Shown piece by piece: positions 25,183 through 33,800 of a stretch of 64,000 nucleotides of DNA. The notes under the pieces are model-generated. The model made no database searches. It was not told the origin of the DNA and worked only from the letters and a program-made list of their open reading frames with translations. The stretch is from positions 558,001 through 622,000 of the forward strand of contig NZ_JAIGQB010000002.1 in NCBI RefSeq assembly GCF_021083185.1, written 5' to 3'. Each line of letters begins with the position of its first letter. The first letter of the stretch is position 1. This stretch comes from Nocardioides furvisabuli. Lineage in GTDB: Bacteria; Actinomycetota; Actinomycetes; Propionibacteriales; Nocardioidaceae. A program made the position numbers and the translations under genes.

Positions 25183-26628
25183 TCAGGCTGAGCGCACGAC
25201 CGGCGTACGCCCGGTGAGCTCGCGCAGCAGCGCGGACACCTCGGCGGCGACGGCGACCGCCAGCTCGCGTGGTGACTCCCCGTCGACCTCGGGCACCACG
25301 CGGTGCACGACGCCGTCGGCGAACAGGTCCGCGGCCCGCACCCGCTGGCGCTGGGCCATCTCGGCGGCGTGGGTGACGTCGCCGTGGACGATGACGCTCG
25401 CGCCCTCGGGCGGCAGCGGCGAGAGCCACGCGTGCTCGGTGGCGACCACTGTCCGGGCCGGGAGGAACGCCAGCGCCCCTCCCCCGCAGCCCTGGCCGAG
25501 GATCACCGACACAGTCGGCACGGTCATGGTGGTCAGGGTCGCGATGCAGCGGGCGATCTCACCGGCGATGGCGCGCTCCTCCGCCTCGGGCGACAGCTCG
25601 GCGCCCGGGGTGTCGATGACGCTGACCAGCGGCAGCCCGAGCTCCTCGGCCAGGCGCATGCCGCGCCGGGCCTCGCGCAGCGCGCCGGGACCCATGGCAT
25701 GGCCCGGCGTCTGGCGGGAGCGGTCCTGCCCGATCACCACGCACGGCTGGCCGTCGAGGCGGGTCAGGGCCACCAGCACGGTGGAGTCGCGCTCGCCCTC
25801 GTCGGTGCCGCGCAGCTGGAGGGTGCCGGTGGCGCCGTGGGCGAGTAGGTCGCGCACGCCCGCCCGGTCCGTACGCCGGGTGCGCTCGACGCTGTCCCAG
25901 GCGGCGTGCTCGCCGACCGTGCGCGGCGCCCTGGGCTCGAGCCGGCCGGGGCCGGGGCCGTCGACGAGCACGGCGAGGGCCGCGTCGACCATCGCGGGCA
26001 GGTCCTCCGCACCGACGACGCCGTCGATGACGCCGGCCGCGGCGAGGTTCTCCGCGACCTGGACGCCGGGCCGGAAGGGCCGGCCGTTGAGCGCCTCGTA
26101 GACCTTCGGTCCGAGGAAGCCGACGAGTGCGCCCGGCTCGGCCACGGTGACGTGGCCCAGCGAGCCCCAGGAGGCGTAGACGCCACCGGTGGTGGGATGG
26201 CGCAGGTGCACGAGATAGGGCAGCCCGGCAGCGCGGTGGTCCATCAGCGCCCGGGAGATCTCGACCATCCGCACGAAGGCCGGGGTGCCCTCCTGCATGC
26301 GGGTGCCGCCGGACGCGGTGCTGGCCAGGAGCGGCAGCCCCTCGGCCGTCGCACGGCGTACGGCTGCGGTGATGCGGTCCGCTGCGGCGCGGCCGATGGA
26401 GCCGGCGAGGAAGCCGAACTCGTTGACCACGACGGCCACCGGGCGCCCGCGCACCTCACCGCGCCCGGTCACCACCGACTCGTCGGTGCCGGCCTTCTGC
26501 GCGGCGGCCTCGAGCACCGCGCGGTAGCCCGGGTCGACCCCGGAGAGGTCGATGGACTCGTCCCAGGAGCTGAAGGTGCCCTCGTCGAGCACCAGGTCGA
26601 GCATCTCGTGCGAGGTCCAGCGCTTCAC
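25183..26628 (-). CDS. Fused carboxyltransferase (AccD/MdcDE-like)
   Basis: A 481-residue protein with two crotonase-fold carboxyltransferase halves. The N-half has VVVNEFGFLAGSIG, ASGGTRMQEGTPAFVRM and LVHLRHPTTGGVYASWGSLG. The C-half has DTPGAELSPEAEERAIAGEI and LGQGCGGGALAFLP. Such proteins bind acyl-CoA and move or remove a carboxyl group, as in acetyl-CoA carboxylase beta/alpha or in biotin-independent malonate decarboxylase MdcD/MdcE. No biotin carrier or carboxylase gene is near. With the adjacent CoA-transferase and MatC-like carrier, decarboxylation of malonyl-CoA is my preferred but unproven role. GTG start overlaps the neighbour's stop. Confidence 0.85.
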   Translation of the reverse strand: MKRWTSHEMLDLVLDEGTFSSWDESIDLSGVDPGYRAVLEAAAQKAGTDESVVTGRGEVRGRPVAVVVNEFGFLAGSIGRAAADRITAAVRRATAEGLPLLASTASGGTRMQEGTPAFVRMVEISRALMDHRAAGLPYLVHLRHPTTGGVYASWGSLGHVTVAEPGALVGFLGPKVYEALNGRPFRPGVQVAENLAAAGVIDGVVGAEDLPAMVDAALAVLVDGPGPGRLEPRAPRTVGEHAAWDSVERTRRTDRAGVRDLLAHGATGTLQLRGTDEGERDSTVLVALTRLDGQPCVVIGQDRSRQTPGHAMGPGALREARRGMRLAEELGLPLVSVIDTPGAELSPEAEERAIAGEIARCIATLTTMTVPTVSVILGQGCGGGALAFLPARTVVATEHAWLSPLPPEGASVIVHGDVTHAAEMAQRQRVRAADLFADGVVHRVVPEVDGESPRELAVAVAAEVSALLRELTGRTPVVRSA

Positions 26629-27806
26629 GCGCCGCCCCCGCCGACCCAGGCGCGGATCTCATCGGCGTGCTGGTCGAGCAGCGGCGGGGCCACGTGGTCG
26701 CGCCGGGTGACCTCGGCACCGGCGGCGTCGAAGAACCTCAGCGGCGGGCCCGGCAGGGTGATCTCGCCGAGCGTGGGGTGCTCGACGTCGACGAGCAGGC
26801 CCTGGCTGGCGACCTGGTCCCACTCGTAGACCTCGTCGAGGCTGCGGACCTTGCCTGCGGGGATGCCGATCTCGGAGAGGCGGGCCAGCAGCGGCTCGGC
26901 GTCCCACTCGGCGAAGGCCTGCTCGACGAGGGCGATGACGTCCTCGCGGCGGGCGACACGCTCGCCGTTGGTGGCCAGGCCCTCGGCGTCGGGATCGAGG
27001 CCGAAGCCGGCGCAGAACTTCTTCCACAGCCCCTCGCTGCCGAGCGCGATCTGCACCGCTCCGTCGCGGCAGTGGAACAGGCCGTAGGGCGCGATCGAGG
27101 GGTGGTGGTTGCCCTGTGCGCGGCCGACCTCGCCGGCCACGGTCCAGCGGGTGCCCTGGAAGGCGTGGACGCCGACGACCGAGGCCAGCAGCGACGTGCG
27201 CACCACGGTGCCCTTGCCGGTGCGCTCGCGCTCGTGCAGCGCCGCCATCACGCCGTAGGCGCCGTACATCCCCGACAGCAGGTCCGCGATCGGTACGCCG
27301 ACGCGCTGCGGGTCGTCGGGGCCCGAGCCGGTCAGCGACATCAGGCCGGCCTCGCCCTGCGCGATCTGGTCGTAGCCGGCGCGACCGCCCTCGGGGCCGT
27401 CGTGGCCGAAGCCGGTGATCGAGAGGACGACCAGGCGTGGGTTGCGGCGCATGAGCTCCTCGATCCCCAGGCCGAGGCGCTCGAGCACTCCGGTGCGGAA
27501 GTTCTCCACGAGCACGTCGGCGCGCTCGACCAGCCCGACCAGGACGTCCTTGTCGGCCTCGTCCTTGAGGTCGAGGGCGATGGACTCCTTGTTGCGGTTG
27601 GTGCACAGGAAGTAGGTCGACTGGCGCGCCTCGGGCTCGCCGACGAACGGCGGTCCCCAGCCGCGGGTGTCGTCGCCGCTGCCGGGCGCCTCCACCTTGA
27701 TCACGCGGGCACCGAGGTCGCCCAGCATCTGGGTGGCGTGGGGCCCGGCGAGGGCGCGGGTGAGGTCGACGACCAGGAGGTCGGAGAGGGGGCCGTGCTG
27801 GGTCAT
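26625..27806 (-). CDS. CaiB/BaiF family (class III) CoA-transferase
   Basis: A 393-residue CoA-transferase. MLGDLGARVIKVEAPGSGD and YFLCTNRNKESIALDL, then VLVENFRTGVLERLGLG are typical. The catalytic Asp is in VGVPIADLLSGMYGAYGVMA. These enzymes move CoA between carboxylic acids. It lies 4 bases after the carrier gene and overlaps the carboxyltransferase gene, so the three form one operon, suggesting that the imported acid is activated to its CoA ester here. Confidence 0.92.
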   Translation of the reverse strand: MTQHGPLSDLLVVDLTRALAGPHATQMLGDLGARVIKVEAPGSGDDTRGWGPPFVGEPEARQSTYFLCTNRNKESIALDLKDEADKDVLVGLVERADVLVENFRTGVLERLGLGIEELMRRNPRLVVLSITGFGHDGPEGGRAGYDQIAQGEAGLMSLTGSGPDDPQRVGVPIADLLSGMYGAYGVMAALHERERTGKGTVVRTSLLASVVGVHAFQGTRWTVAGEVGRAQGNHHPSIAPYGLFHCRDGAVQIALGSEGLWKKFCAGFGLDPDAEGLATNGERVARREDVIALVEQAFAEWDAEPLLARLSEIGIPAGKVRSLDEVYEWDQVASQGLLVDVEHPTLGEITLPGPPLRFFDAAGAEVTRRDHVAPPLLDQHADEIRAWVGGGGA

Positions 27807-27810
27807 GGGG

Positions 27811-29130
27811 TCACCATCCGGGGAGAACGAGGGCTGCCCACACGAGCAGCGGTCCGACCAGGGTCACGATCACGCCGTAGCCCAGGATCTGCTTGTAGTA
27901 GACCGACTCGCTGATCGAGTCGGGCCGGTTGGCGAGCATCAGCGCGCCGTTGGTGCTGAACGGGCTCACGTCGACGATGGTCGAGGACACGGCGAGGGCG
28001 GCCACGAAGAGGGCCGCGTTGATCCCGCCGTCGGCGATGAGCGGCACGGCGATCGGGATGATCACCGGCAGCAACGCCGTCGAGGAGGCGAACGCCGAGA
28101 CGACGCCGCCCACGTAGCAGAGGATCAGCGCGCCGATGGCGACAGCGCCGAGACCGGCGGCCCAGGTGCCGACGAACTCCGGCGAGCCCGCGGTGGTGAG
28201 GATGGTGGCGTAGGTGCTGACACCGGCGACGAGGAGGACGGTGGGCCACGCGATCTGCTTGACCGCGTCCTTGTGCTCGTCGGCGTTGAGCATCGCGAGG
28301 ATGACCGCGGCGGTGATCGCGACGAAGCCGATGTTCTTGTCGAAGACCAGCGCGACGAGCGCCACGCCGACGAAGGCCAGCAGGGTGAGCACCTGGTCGC
28401 GGCGCACGCCCTGGGCGAGGGTGCCGGTCGGCGCGGACGTGCCGTAGCCGCGAGCCGGCACCGTGGCGCCGCCGCGGTGCAGGTCGTCGTCGAGGGTGTC
28501 GGGGTCGTCGGGGTCGATCCGCATCGACATCAGCTTCCGGCCGCCGAGGGCGACGAACAGGATCGCGGCCATGAGCGTGTTGACCACCAGGCTGGCGAGG
28601 AAGACGGTGATCTCGCTGGACGGCAGCCCGGCGTCCTCCATGACGGAGTTGGTGATCACGCCGTAGATGCTGATCGGCGAGAAACCGCCGGCCTGCGCGC
28701 CGTGCACGACGAACATGCCCATCATCAGCGGACTGATGCCGTAGCGGCCGGCGAAACCGAGGGCGATCGGGCCGATGATCGCGCAGGCCGCCGGGCTGAC
28801 TGCACCGATGCCCGTCAGCACCGCGGTCACCGCGAACATCACCCACGGGATCAGGGCCACGCGGCCGCCGACGCCCTTGACCGCCGTGCGCACGATGAGG
28901 TCGACCGTGCCGTTGTTGCGCGCGATTGCGAAGAGGTAGGTGACACCGATCAACGTCAGGATCAGGTCTCCGCTGACACCGGCCAGGATCTCCTTCTCGT
29001 CGAGGTCGAGGGCGTACATCCCGACGAACCAGGCCGCGACGTAGGCTAGCGCTCCCATGTTGATCGGTAGCAGCGTGCCGACGACGAACAGCGCGACGAG
29101 CGCGATGATCGCAATCCATTCCGGACCCAT
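27811..29130 (-). CDS. MatC-like dicarboxylate/malonate carrier (SLC13-type)
   Basis: A 439-residue membrane protein with about 11-12 hydrophobic helices. The N-terminal portion MGPEWIAIIALVALFVVGTL and the NMGALAYVAAW segment fit the dicarboxylate carrier MatC N-terminal domain. A cytoplasmic loop (about residues 200-235, DPDDPDTLDDDLHRG) divides two halves. SPAACAIIGP and VDVSPFSTNGALML are probable re-entrant ion/substrate loops. It would import malonate or another dicarboxylate. ATG at 29130 is preceded by GGAAGG with good spacing, so the longer frame upstream is rejected. Confidence 0.82.
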   Translation of the reverse strand: MGPEWIAIIALVALFVVGTLLPINMGALAYVAAWFVGMYALDLDEKEILAGVSGDLILTLIGVTYLFAIARNNGTVDLIVRTAVKGVGGRVALIPWVMFAVTAVLTGIGAVSPAACAIIGPIALGFAGRYGISPLMMGMFVVHGAQAGGFSPISIYGVITNSVMEDAGLPSSEITVFLASLVVNTLMAAILFVALGGRKLMSMRIDPDDPDTLDDDLHRGGATVPARGYGTSAPTGTLAQGVRRDQVLTLLAFVGVALVALVFDKNIGFVAITAAVILAMLNADEHKDAVKQIAWPTVLLVAGVSTYATILTTAGSPEFVGTWAAGLGAVAIGALILCYVGGVVSAFASSTALLPVIIPIAVPLIADGGINAALFVAALAVSSTIVDVSPFSTNGALMLANRPDSISESVYYKQILGYGVIVTLVGPLLVWAALVLPGW

Positions 29131-29194
29131 GGCGAAACCTTCCGAGTTGGTGGCCCGCGCGCCCGGGACCGCGGGGGTGACCCGCGTCACGCGC

Positions 29195-29229
29195 TTGGCT
29201 CAGTGGCCTAGCCAATAGGACAATGAGCC
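29195..29229. promoter_or_regulatory. Candidate GntR operators in divergent promoter region
   Basis: TTGGC (29195-29199) with GCCAA (29211-29215), and GGCTCA (29197-29202) with TGAGCC (29224-29229), form nested inverted repeats between the divergent carrier and gntR-like genes. This is where a FadR-type repressor would bind. Weak on sequence alone. Confidence 0.4.
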
Positions 29230-29250
29230 GAACGTCAATAGGGTGAGTGC

Positions 29251-29961
29251 ATGTCAGCGCCCGAGTCGCCGTTCCCTCCCCGGCTGCTGCGCACCCGCCT
29301 CTACGAGCAGGTGGCCGGTCAGATCTCGTCGTGGATCAGCGACAACGGCCTCGGCGACGGCGACAAGCTGCCGCCGGAGCGCGAGCTCGCGCAGCGCCTC
29401 GGGGTCAGCCGCGCCACGTTGAGCCAGGCGCTCGTGGCGCTCGAGGTGGTCGGGGTCGTGGAGGTACGCCACGGCGACGGCACCGTGGTCACCGCAGGCC
29501 ACCAGACGTCGAGCCGCATCGTCGAGGCGATCCGCAGCCACGCCGACCGGTTGCCGGAGATCATCGAGACCCGCGACGCTCTCGAGACCAAGATCGCCTC
29601 CCTCGCCGCCGCCCGGCGCACCGACGACGACCTCTCGCGCATCGACGACGCCCTGGCCTTCATGGCCGCCGACATCGACGCCGGCGGACGCGGCGTGGAG
29701 GGCGACGAGCGCTTCCACGGGGCCGTGACCGCCGCTGCCCACTCCCTCCTCCTCGCGCGGCTGATGGACGAGATCGGCGACCTGATCAAGGAGACCCGCC
29801 TGGAGTCCCTCGGCCAACCCGGACGACCGCAGGACTCGCTCGCCGGGCACCGGGCCATCGCCGAGGCCATCCGCGCCGGCGACCCCGCGCGCGCAGCCGA
29901 GGCGATGCACGCGCACGTCGCCATGGTCAGCGACGTCGCCCTCCTGCGCGAGCAGCGGTGA
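29251..29961 (+). CDS. GntR/FadR-family transcriptional regulator
   Basis: A 236-residue regulator. The winged helix (about 15-80) contains LPPERELAQRLGVSRATLSQ; the C-terminal FCD domain contains ETRDALETKIASLAAARR, the metal-ligand region DERFHGAV and GHRAIAEAIRAGD. FCD proteins sense small carboxylates. Divergent from the carrier-CoA-transferase-carboxyltransferase operon and overlapping the TSUP permease gene, it is the likely substrate sensor of the whole cluster, much as MatR is for rhizobial malonate genes. Confidence 0.92.
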   Translation: MSAPESPFPPRLLRTRLYEQVAGQISSWISDNGLGDGDKLPPERELAQRLGVSRATLSQALVALEVVGVVEVRHGDGTVVTAGHQTSSRIVEAIRSHADRLPEIIETRDALETKIASLAAARRTDDDLSRIDDALAFMAADIDAGGRGVEGDERFHGAVTAAAHSLLLARLMDEIGDLIKETRLESLGQPGRPQDSLAGHRAIAEAIRAGDPARAAEAMHAHVAMVSDVALLREQR

Positions 29962-30728
29962 CCCCGCTCGAAGCGATCCTGGTCGTCGCGACCGGCTTCG
30001 GTGCCGGCGTGCTGTCCTCGACCGTCGGGGTCGCCTCCTTGCTCAGCTTCCCGGTCCTGGTCGCCCTCGGGCTGCCGCCGGTCGTCGCCAACGTCTCCAA
30101 CACCCTCGGCCTGATCCCCGGCGGCCTGGGCGGCGTCCTGGGCTATCGCGACGAGGTCCGCGAGGCGGGTCCGATCGCCCGGGCGATCGTCCTCGTCTGC
30201 GCCCTCGGGGCCGTCGCCGGGGCGGCGCTGCTGATCGGCCTGCCGCCCGGCGTCTTCGAGGCGATCGTGCCGTGGCTGATCCTCTTCACCTGCCTGCTGG
30301 TCGGCGTACAACCCCGGGTCGCCCGGTGGCTGCGCGAGCGGCACGAGGCACGCCATGGCGAGGGGCGCGCCGAGCGCCGCCACATGTCCCCCGCCACGAC
30401 GGCGTTCGCCACGGTGACCGGCGTCTACGGCGGCTACTTCGGCGCCGGTGCCGGCGTCATGATGGTCGCCGTACTCGGGCTCGGCACCGACCTCGAGCTC
30501 CGCGTCGTCAACGGCCTCAAGACACTGTCGCTGATGGTCGGCAACCTCGTCGCCGGCCTCATCTTCGTCGTCGTGGCCGAGCCACGCTGGGACGTCGTGG
30601 TGACGCTCGCCGCAGGCTCCCTGGTGGGCGGCTACGCCGGCGCCCGCATCGGGCGCAAGCTGCCCGACGCGGTCTTCCGCTGGGCCGTGGTGGCTGCCGG
30701 CGTCGTCGCCGCCCTGCTGCTGTTCTGA
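29958..30728 (+). CDS. TSUP (TauE/SafE-type) membrane permease
   Basis: A 256-residue protein with two TSUP repeats and about eight hydrophobic helices. The N-half has GFGAGVLSSTVGVASLLSFP and NVSNTLGLIPGGLGG, and the C-half GVYGGYFGAGAGVMMVAVLG and NGLKTLSLMVGNL. The family exports or imports small organic anions and sulfur compounds. The GTG start overlaps the regulator stop. Co-expression with the regulator suggests transport of the cluster's substrate or a product. Confidence 0.87.
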   Translation: MTPLEAILVVATGFGAGVLSSTVGVASLLSFPVLVALGLPPVVANVSNTLGLIPGGLGGVLGYRDEVREAGPIARAIVLVCALGAVAGAALLIGLPPGVFEAIVPWLILFTCLLVGVQPRVARWLRERHEARHGEGRAERRHMSPATTAFATVTGVYGGYFGAGAGVMMVAVLGLGTDLELRVVNGLKTLSLMVGNLVAGLIFVVVAEPRWDVVVTLAAGSLVGGYAGARIGRKLPDAVFRWAVVAAGVVAALLLF

Positions 30729-30732
30729 TCAC

Positions 30733-30789
30733 CGCCGGAGGTCATGGCCGGTGGTCGCCCGGACGACCATTCGCCATGACGTCCGGGCG
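30733..30789. terminator. Long palindrome between convergent genes
   Basis: Arms of about 25 bases (CGCCGGAGGTCATGGCC... and its near complement ending GTCCGGGCG) enclose a short loop. It lies between the TSUP gene and the end of the glutamate dehydrogenase gene and could stop transcription both ways. Confidence 0.7.
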
Positions 30790-30806
30790 CGGCTTGCGGG
30801 CGTGGC

Positions 30807-33800
30807 TCAGGACAGCAGGCCGCGCACCACCCGCAGGCCCACGGACAGGCGGGCCAGCTCGGCGGTCTCCTCGCGGCAGATCTCGTCGAGGGTGGCGCTG
30901 GCACGGGCGACCAGCTCCTCCTCGGAGTCCTCCCACGCAGCGACCCGCGCCGGGGCGCTGTCGTCGGCACTGGTCGACTCGAGCACCTGAGCGGTGAGCT
31001 GCTGGTGCACGCCGTAGAGGTCGTCGCGCACCGCGGCGCGGGCCATGGTCTGCCAGCGGTCGTCGCGCGGCAGCGCGAAGATCCGCTCGACGAGCGCGGG
31101 CAGGCCCAGCCGCTCGCCGAGCGCGAAGTGGACCCGCGCGACGTCGGCCGGTTCGAGGCCGAGCCGGTCCGCGGTCTCCACGATCCCGAGCAGGGCGTAC
31201 GCCGAGGCGAGCACCGCGACGCGCGTGGCGAGGTCGGCGGGGACACCGTGGTCGGTGAGCCGCTTCTCGCGAGCGCGGTAGTCGTCGAGCTCGCGGCCGC
31301 TCATGATGCCGGGCAGCTCGGCCATCACCGTCTGCACCGGACCGCGGAAGAACTCCACGGTCGCGCTGGAGTCCAGCGGCGGACGCCGGTTGGTCACCAG
31401 CCAGCGTGACGCGCGCTCGACCAGGGTGCGCATCTCGATCCGCATCCTGGTCTGGCGCTCGGCCGGCACCTGGTTGTCCAGCGCCGCGATCTCCTCGCGC
31501 AGCGGCAGCGACCCGAAGATCTCGCGGGCGACGAAGTTGGCACGCGTCAGCTCGGCCGGGCCTGCACCGGTCTCGCCCTGCAGGCGCGGCCAGAAGGTCA
31601 TGCCGGCGCCGTTGACCAGGTCGTTGACGACCTGGGTCACGATGATCTCGCGGCGCAGCGGGTGGTCCTCGATCGCCTGCTGGAGGTCGGGCACCATCTG
31701 CTTCGGGAAGTAGGCCAGCAGGTCCTCGCGCAGGTAGGGGTCGTCGGGCAGGTCCGAGCCGATCAGCTCGTCGGCCAGCACGATCTTGGTCCACGCCATC
31801 AGCACCGAGAGCTCCGGCGCCGACAGCGCCTGCTTGCGGTCGAGGCGGCGCTTGACCTGGCGCGTGCTGGGCAGGCCCTCGAGGTCGCGGTTGAGCACCC
31901 CGCGCCGCTCGAGCGCACGCATCCAGTCCTCGTGGACGTGCAGCAGGGACGGCGCGTGGGCCTCGGCGTTGGCGAGCGCGAGGTTCTGCTCGTAGTTGTC
32001 GCGCAGCACCAGCGAGCCGACCTCGTCGGTCATCTCGGCGAGCAGCACGTTGCGCGCCGACTCGTCCATCGCGCCCGAGCGCACCACGCGGTCGAGCAGG
32101 ATCTTGATGTTGACCTCGTGGTCGGAGGTGTCCACGCCGGCGGAGTTGTCGATGAAGTCGGTGTTCATCCGACCGCCCTGGCCACCGGCGCCGTAGCGGG
32201 CGTACTCCACCCGACCGAGCTGGGTGAAGCCGAGGTTGCCACCCTCACCGATGCAGCGGGCGCGCAGGTCCTCGCCGTTGACCCGGATCGCGTCGTTGGT
32301 CTTGTCACCGGCGTCGGCGTCGGTCTCCTCCGACGACTTCACGTAGGTGCCGATGCCGCCGTTCCACAGCAGGTCGACCGGTGCCAGCAGGATCGCCCTC
32401 ATCAGCTCGGCTGGTGTCAGCGCAGTGGCACCGGAGCCGAGTCCCAGCGCCTCGCGCACCTGCGCCGAGATCGGGATCGACTTCGCCGAGCGCGGCCACA
32501 CCCCGCCGCCCTCGGAGATCAGCGAGGTGTCGTAGTCCTTCCAGCTCGAGCGCGGGAGGTCGAAGAGGCGGCGCCGCTCGGCGTACGACGACGCGGCGTC
32601 GGGCGCCGGGTCGATGAAGATGTCGCGGTGGTCGAACGCCGCGACGAGCCGGGTGTGCTCCGAGCAGAGCATGCCGTTGCCGAAGACGTCGCCGGACATG
32701 TCGCCGATGCCGACCGCGGTGAAGTCCTCGCGCTGGCAGTCGACACCCATCTCACGGAAGTGGCGCTGCACCGAGACCCACGCGCCGCGGGCGGTGATGC
32801 CCATCGCCTTGTGGTCGTAGCCGACGGAGCCGCCGGACGCGAACGCGTCGCCGAGCCAGAATCCGTAGTCCTTGGCCACGCCGTTGGCGATGTCGGAGAA
32901 GGTCGCGGTGCCCTTGTCGGCGGCCACCACCAGGTAGGAGTCGTCGCCGTCGTGGCGCACGACCCCGGTCGGTGGGACCGTCTCGCCGTCGACGAGGTTG
33001 TCGGTGATGTCGAGCAGGCCGGAGATGAAGGTCTTGTAGCAGGCCACGCCCTCGGCCAGCCACGCGTCGCGGTCGGAGGCGTCGGGCAGCTGCTTGCAGA
33101 AGAACGCGCCCTTCGCGCCGACCGGCACGATCACGGTGTTCTTCACCATCTGCGCCTTGACCAGGCCGAGCACCTCGGTGCGGAAGTCGTCGCGTCGGTC
33201 CGACCAGCGCAGGCCGCCGCGGGCGACCGACCCGAAGCGCAGGTGCGAGCCCTCCACGCGCGGGCTGTAGACGAAGATCTCGTAGCGCGGGCGCGGCTCG
33301 GGCAGGTCGGGGATCGCCGACGGCTCGAGCTTGAAGGAGATGTAGTTGTGCACCTGTCCCTCGGCGGTGCGCTGGAAGAAGTTCGTGCGGAGGGTGGCGC
33401 GCACGAGCGTGCGGTAGGAGCGCAGGATGCGGTCGTGGTCGAGGCTGACCACGTCGTCGAGCGCCTTGGCCAGGCGTTCCTCGATCGCCTCGACCCTGGC
33501 CGTGCGGGCCTCGGCGTCGGCCGCCAGGACCCGGCCCTCGGTGCGGCCGGGGTCGAAGCGCGCCTCGAACAGCTCGACGAGCAGCCGGGTGATGTCGACG
33601 TTGTTGCGCAGCGCCTCCTCGATGTAGTCGAGGGCGAAGGGCGAGTTGCCCTGCTTGGCGTACTTGGCGTAGGCCCGGAGCACCGTGGCCTGCCGCCACG
33701 TCAGCCCGGCGGCGAGGACGAGCTGGTTGAAGCCGTCGATCTCGTTGTAGCCGTCCCACACCGCCCGCAGCGCCTCGGCGAAGAGGGTGCGCTCGTGCGG

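Noticed and set aside
25183..26628. Acetyl- or propionyl-CoA carboxylase beta subunit
   Set aside because: No biotin carboxylase or biotin carrier gene is nearby, and the operon context with carrier and CoA-transferase points elsewhere, so the specific name was not used.
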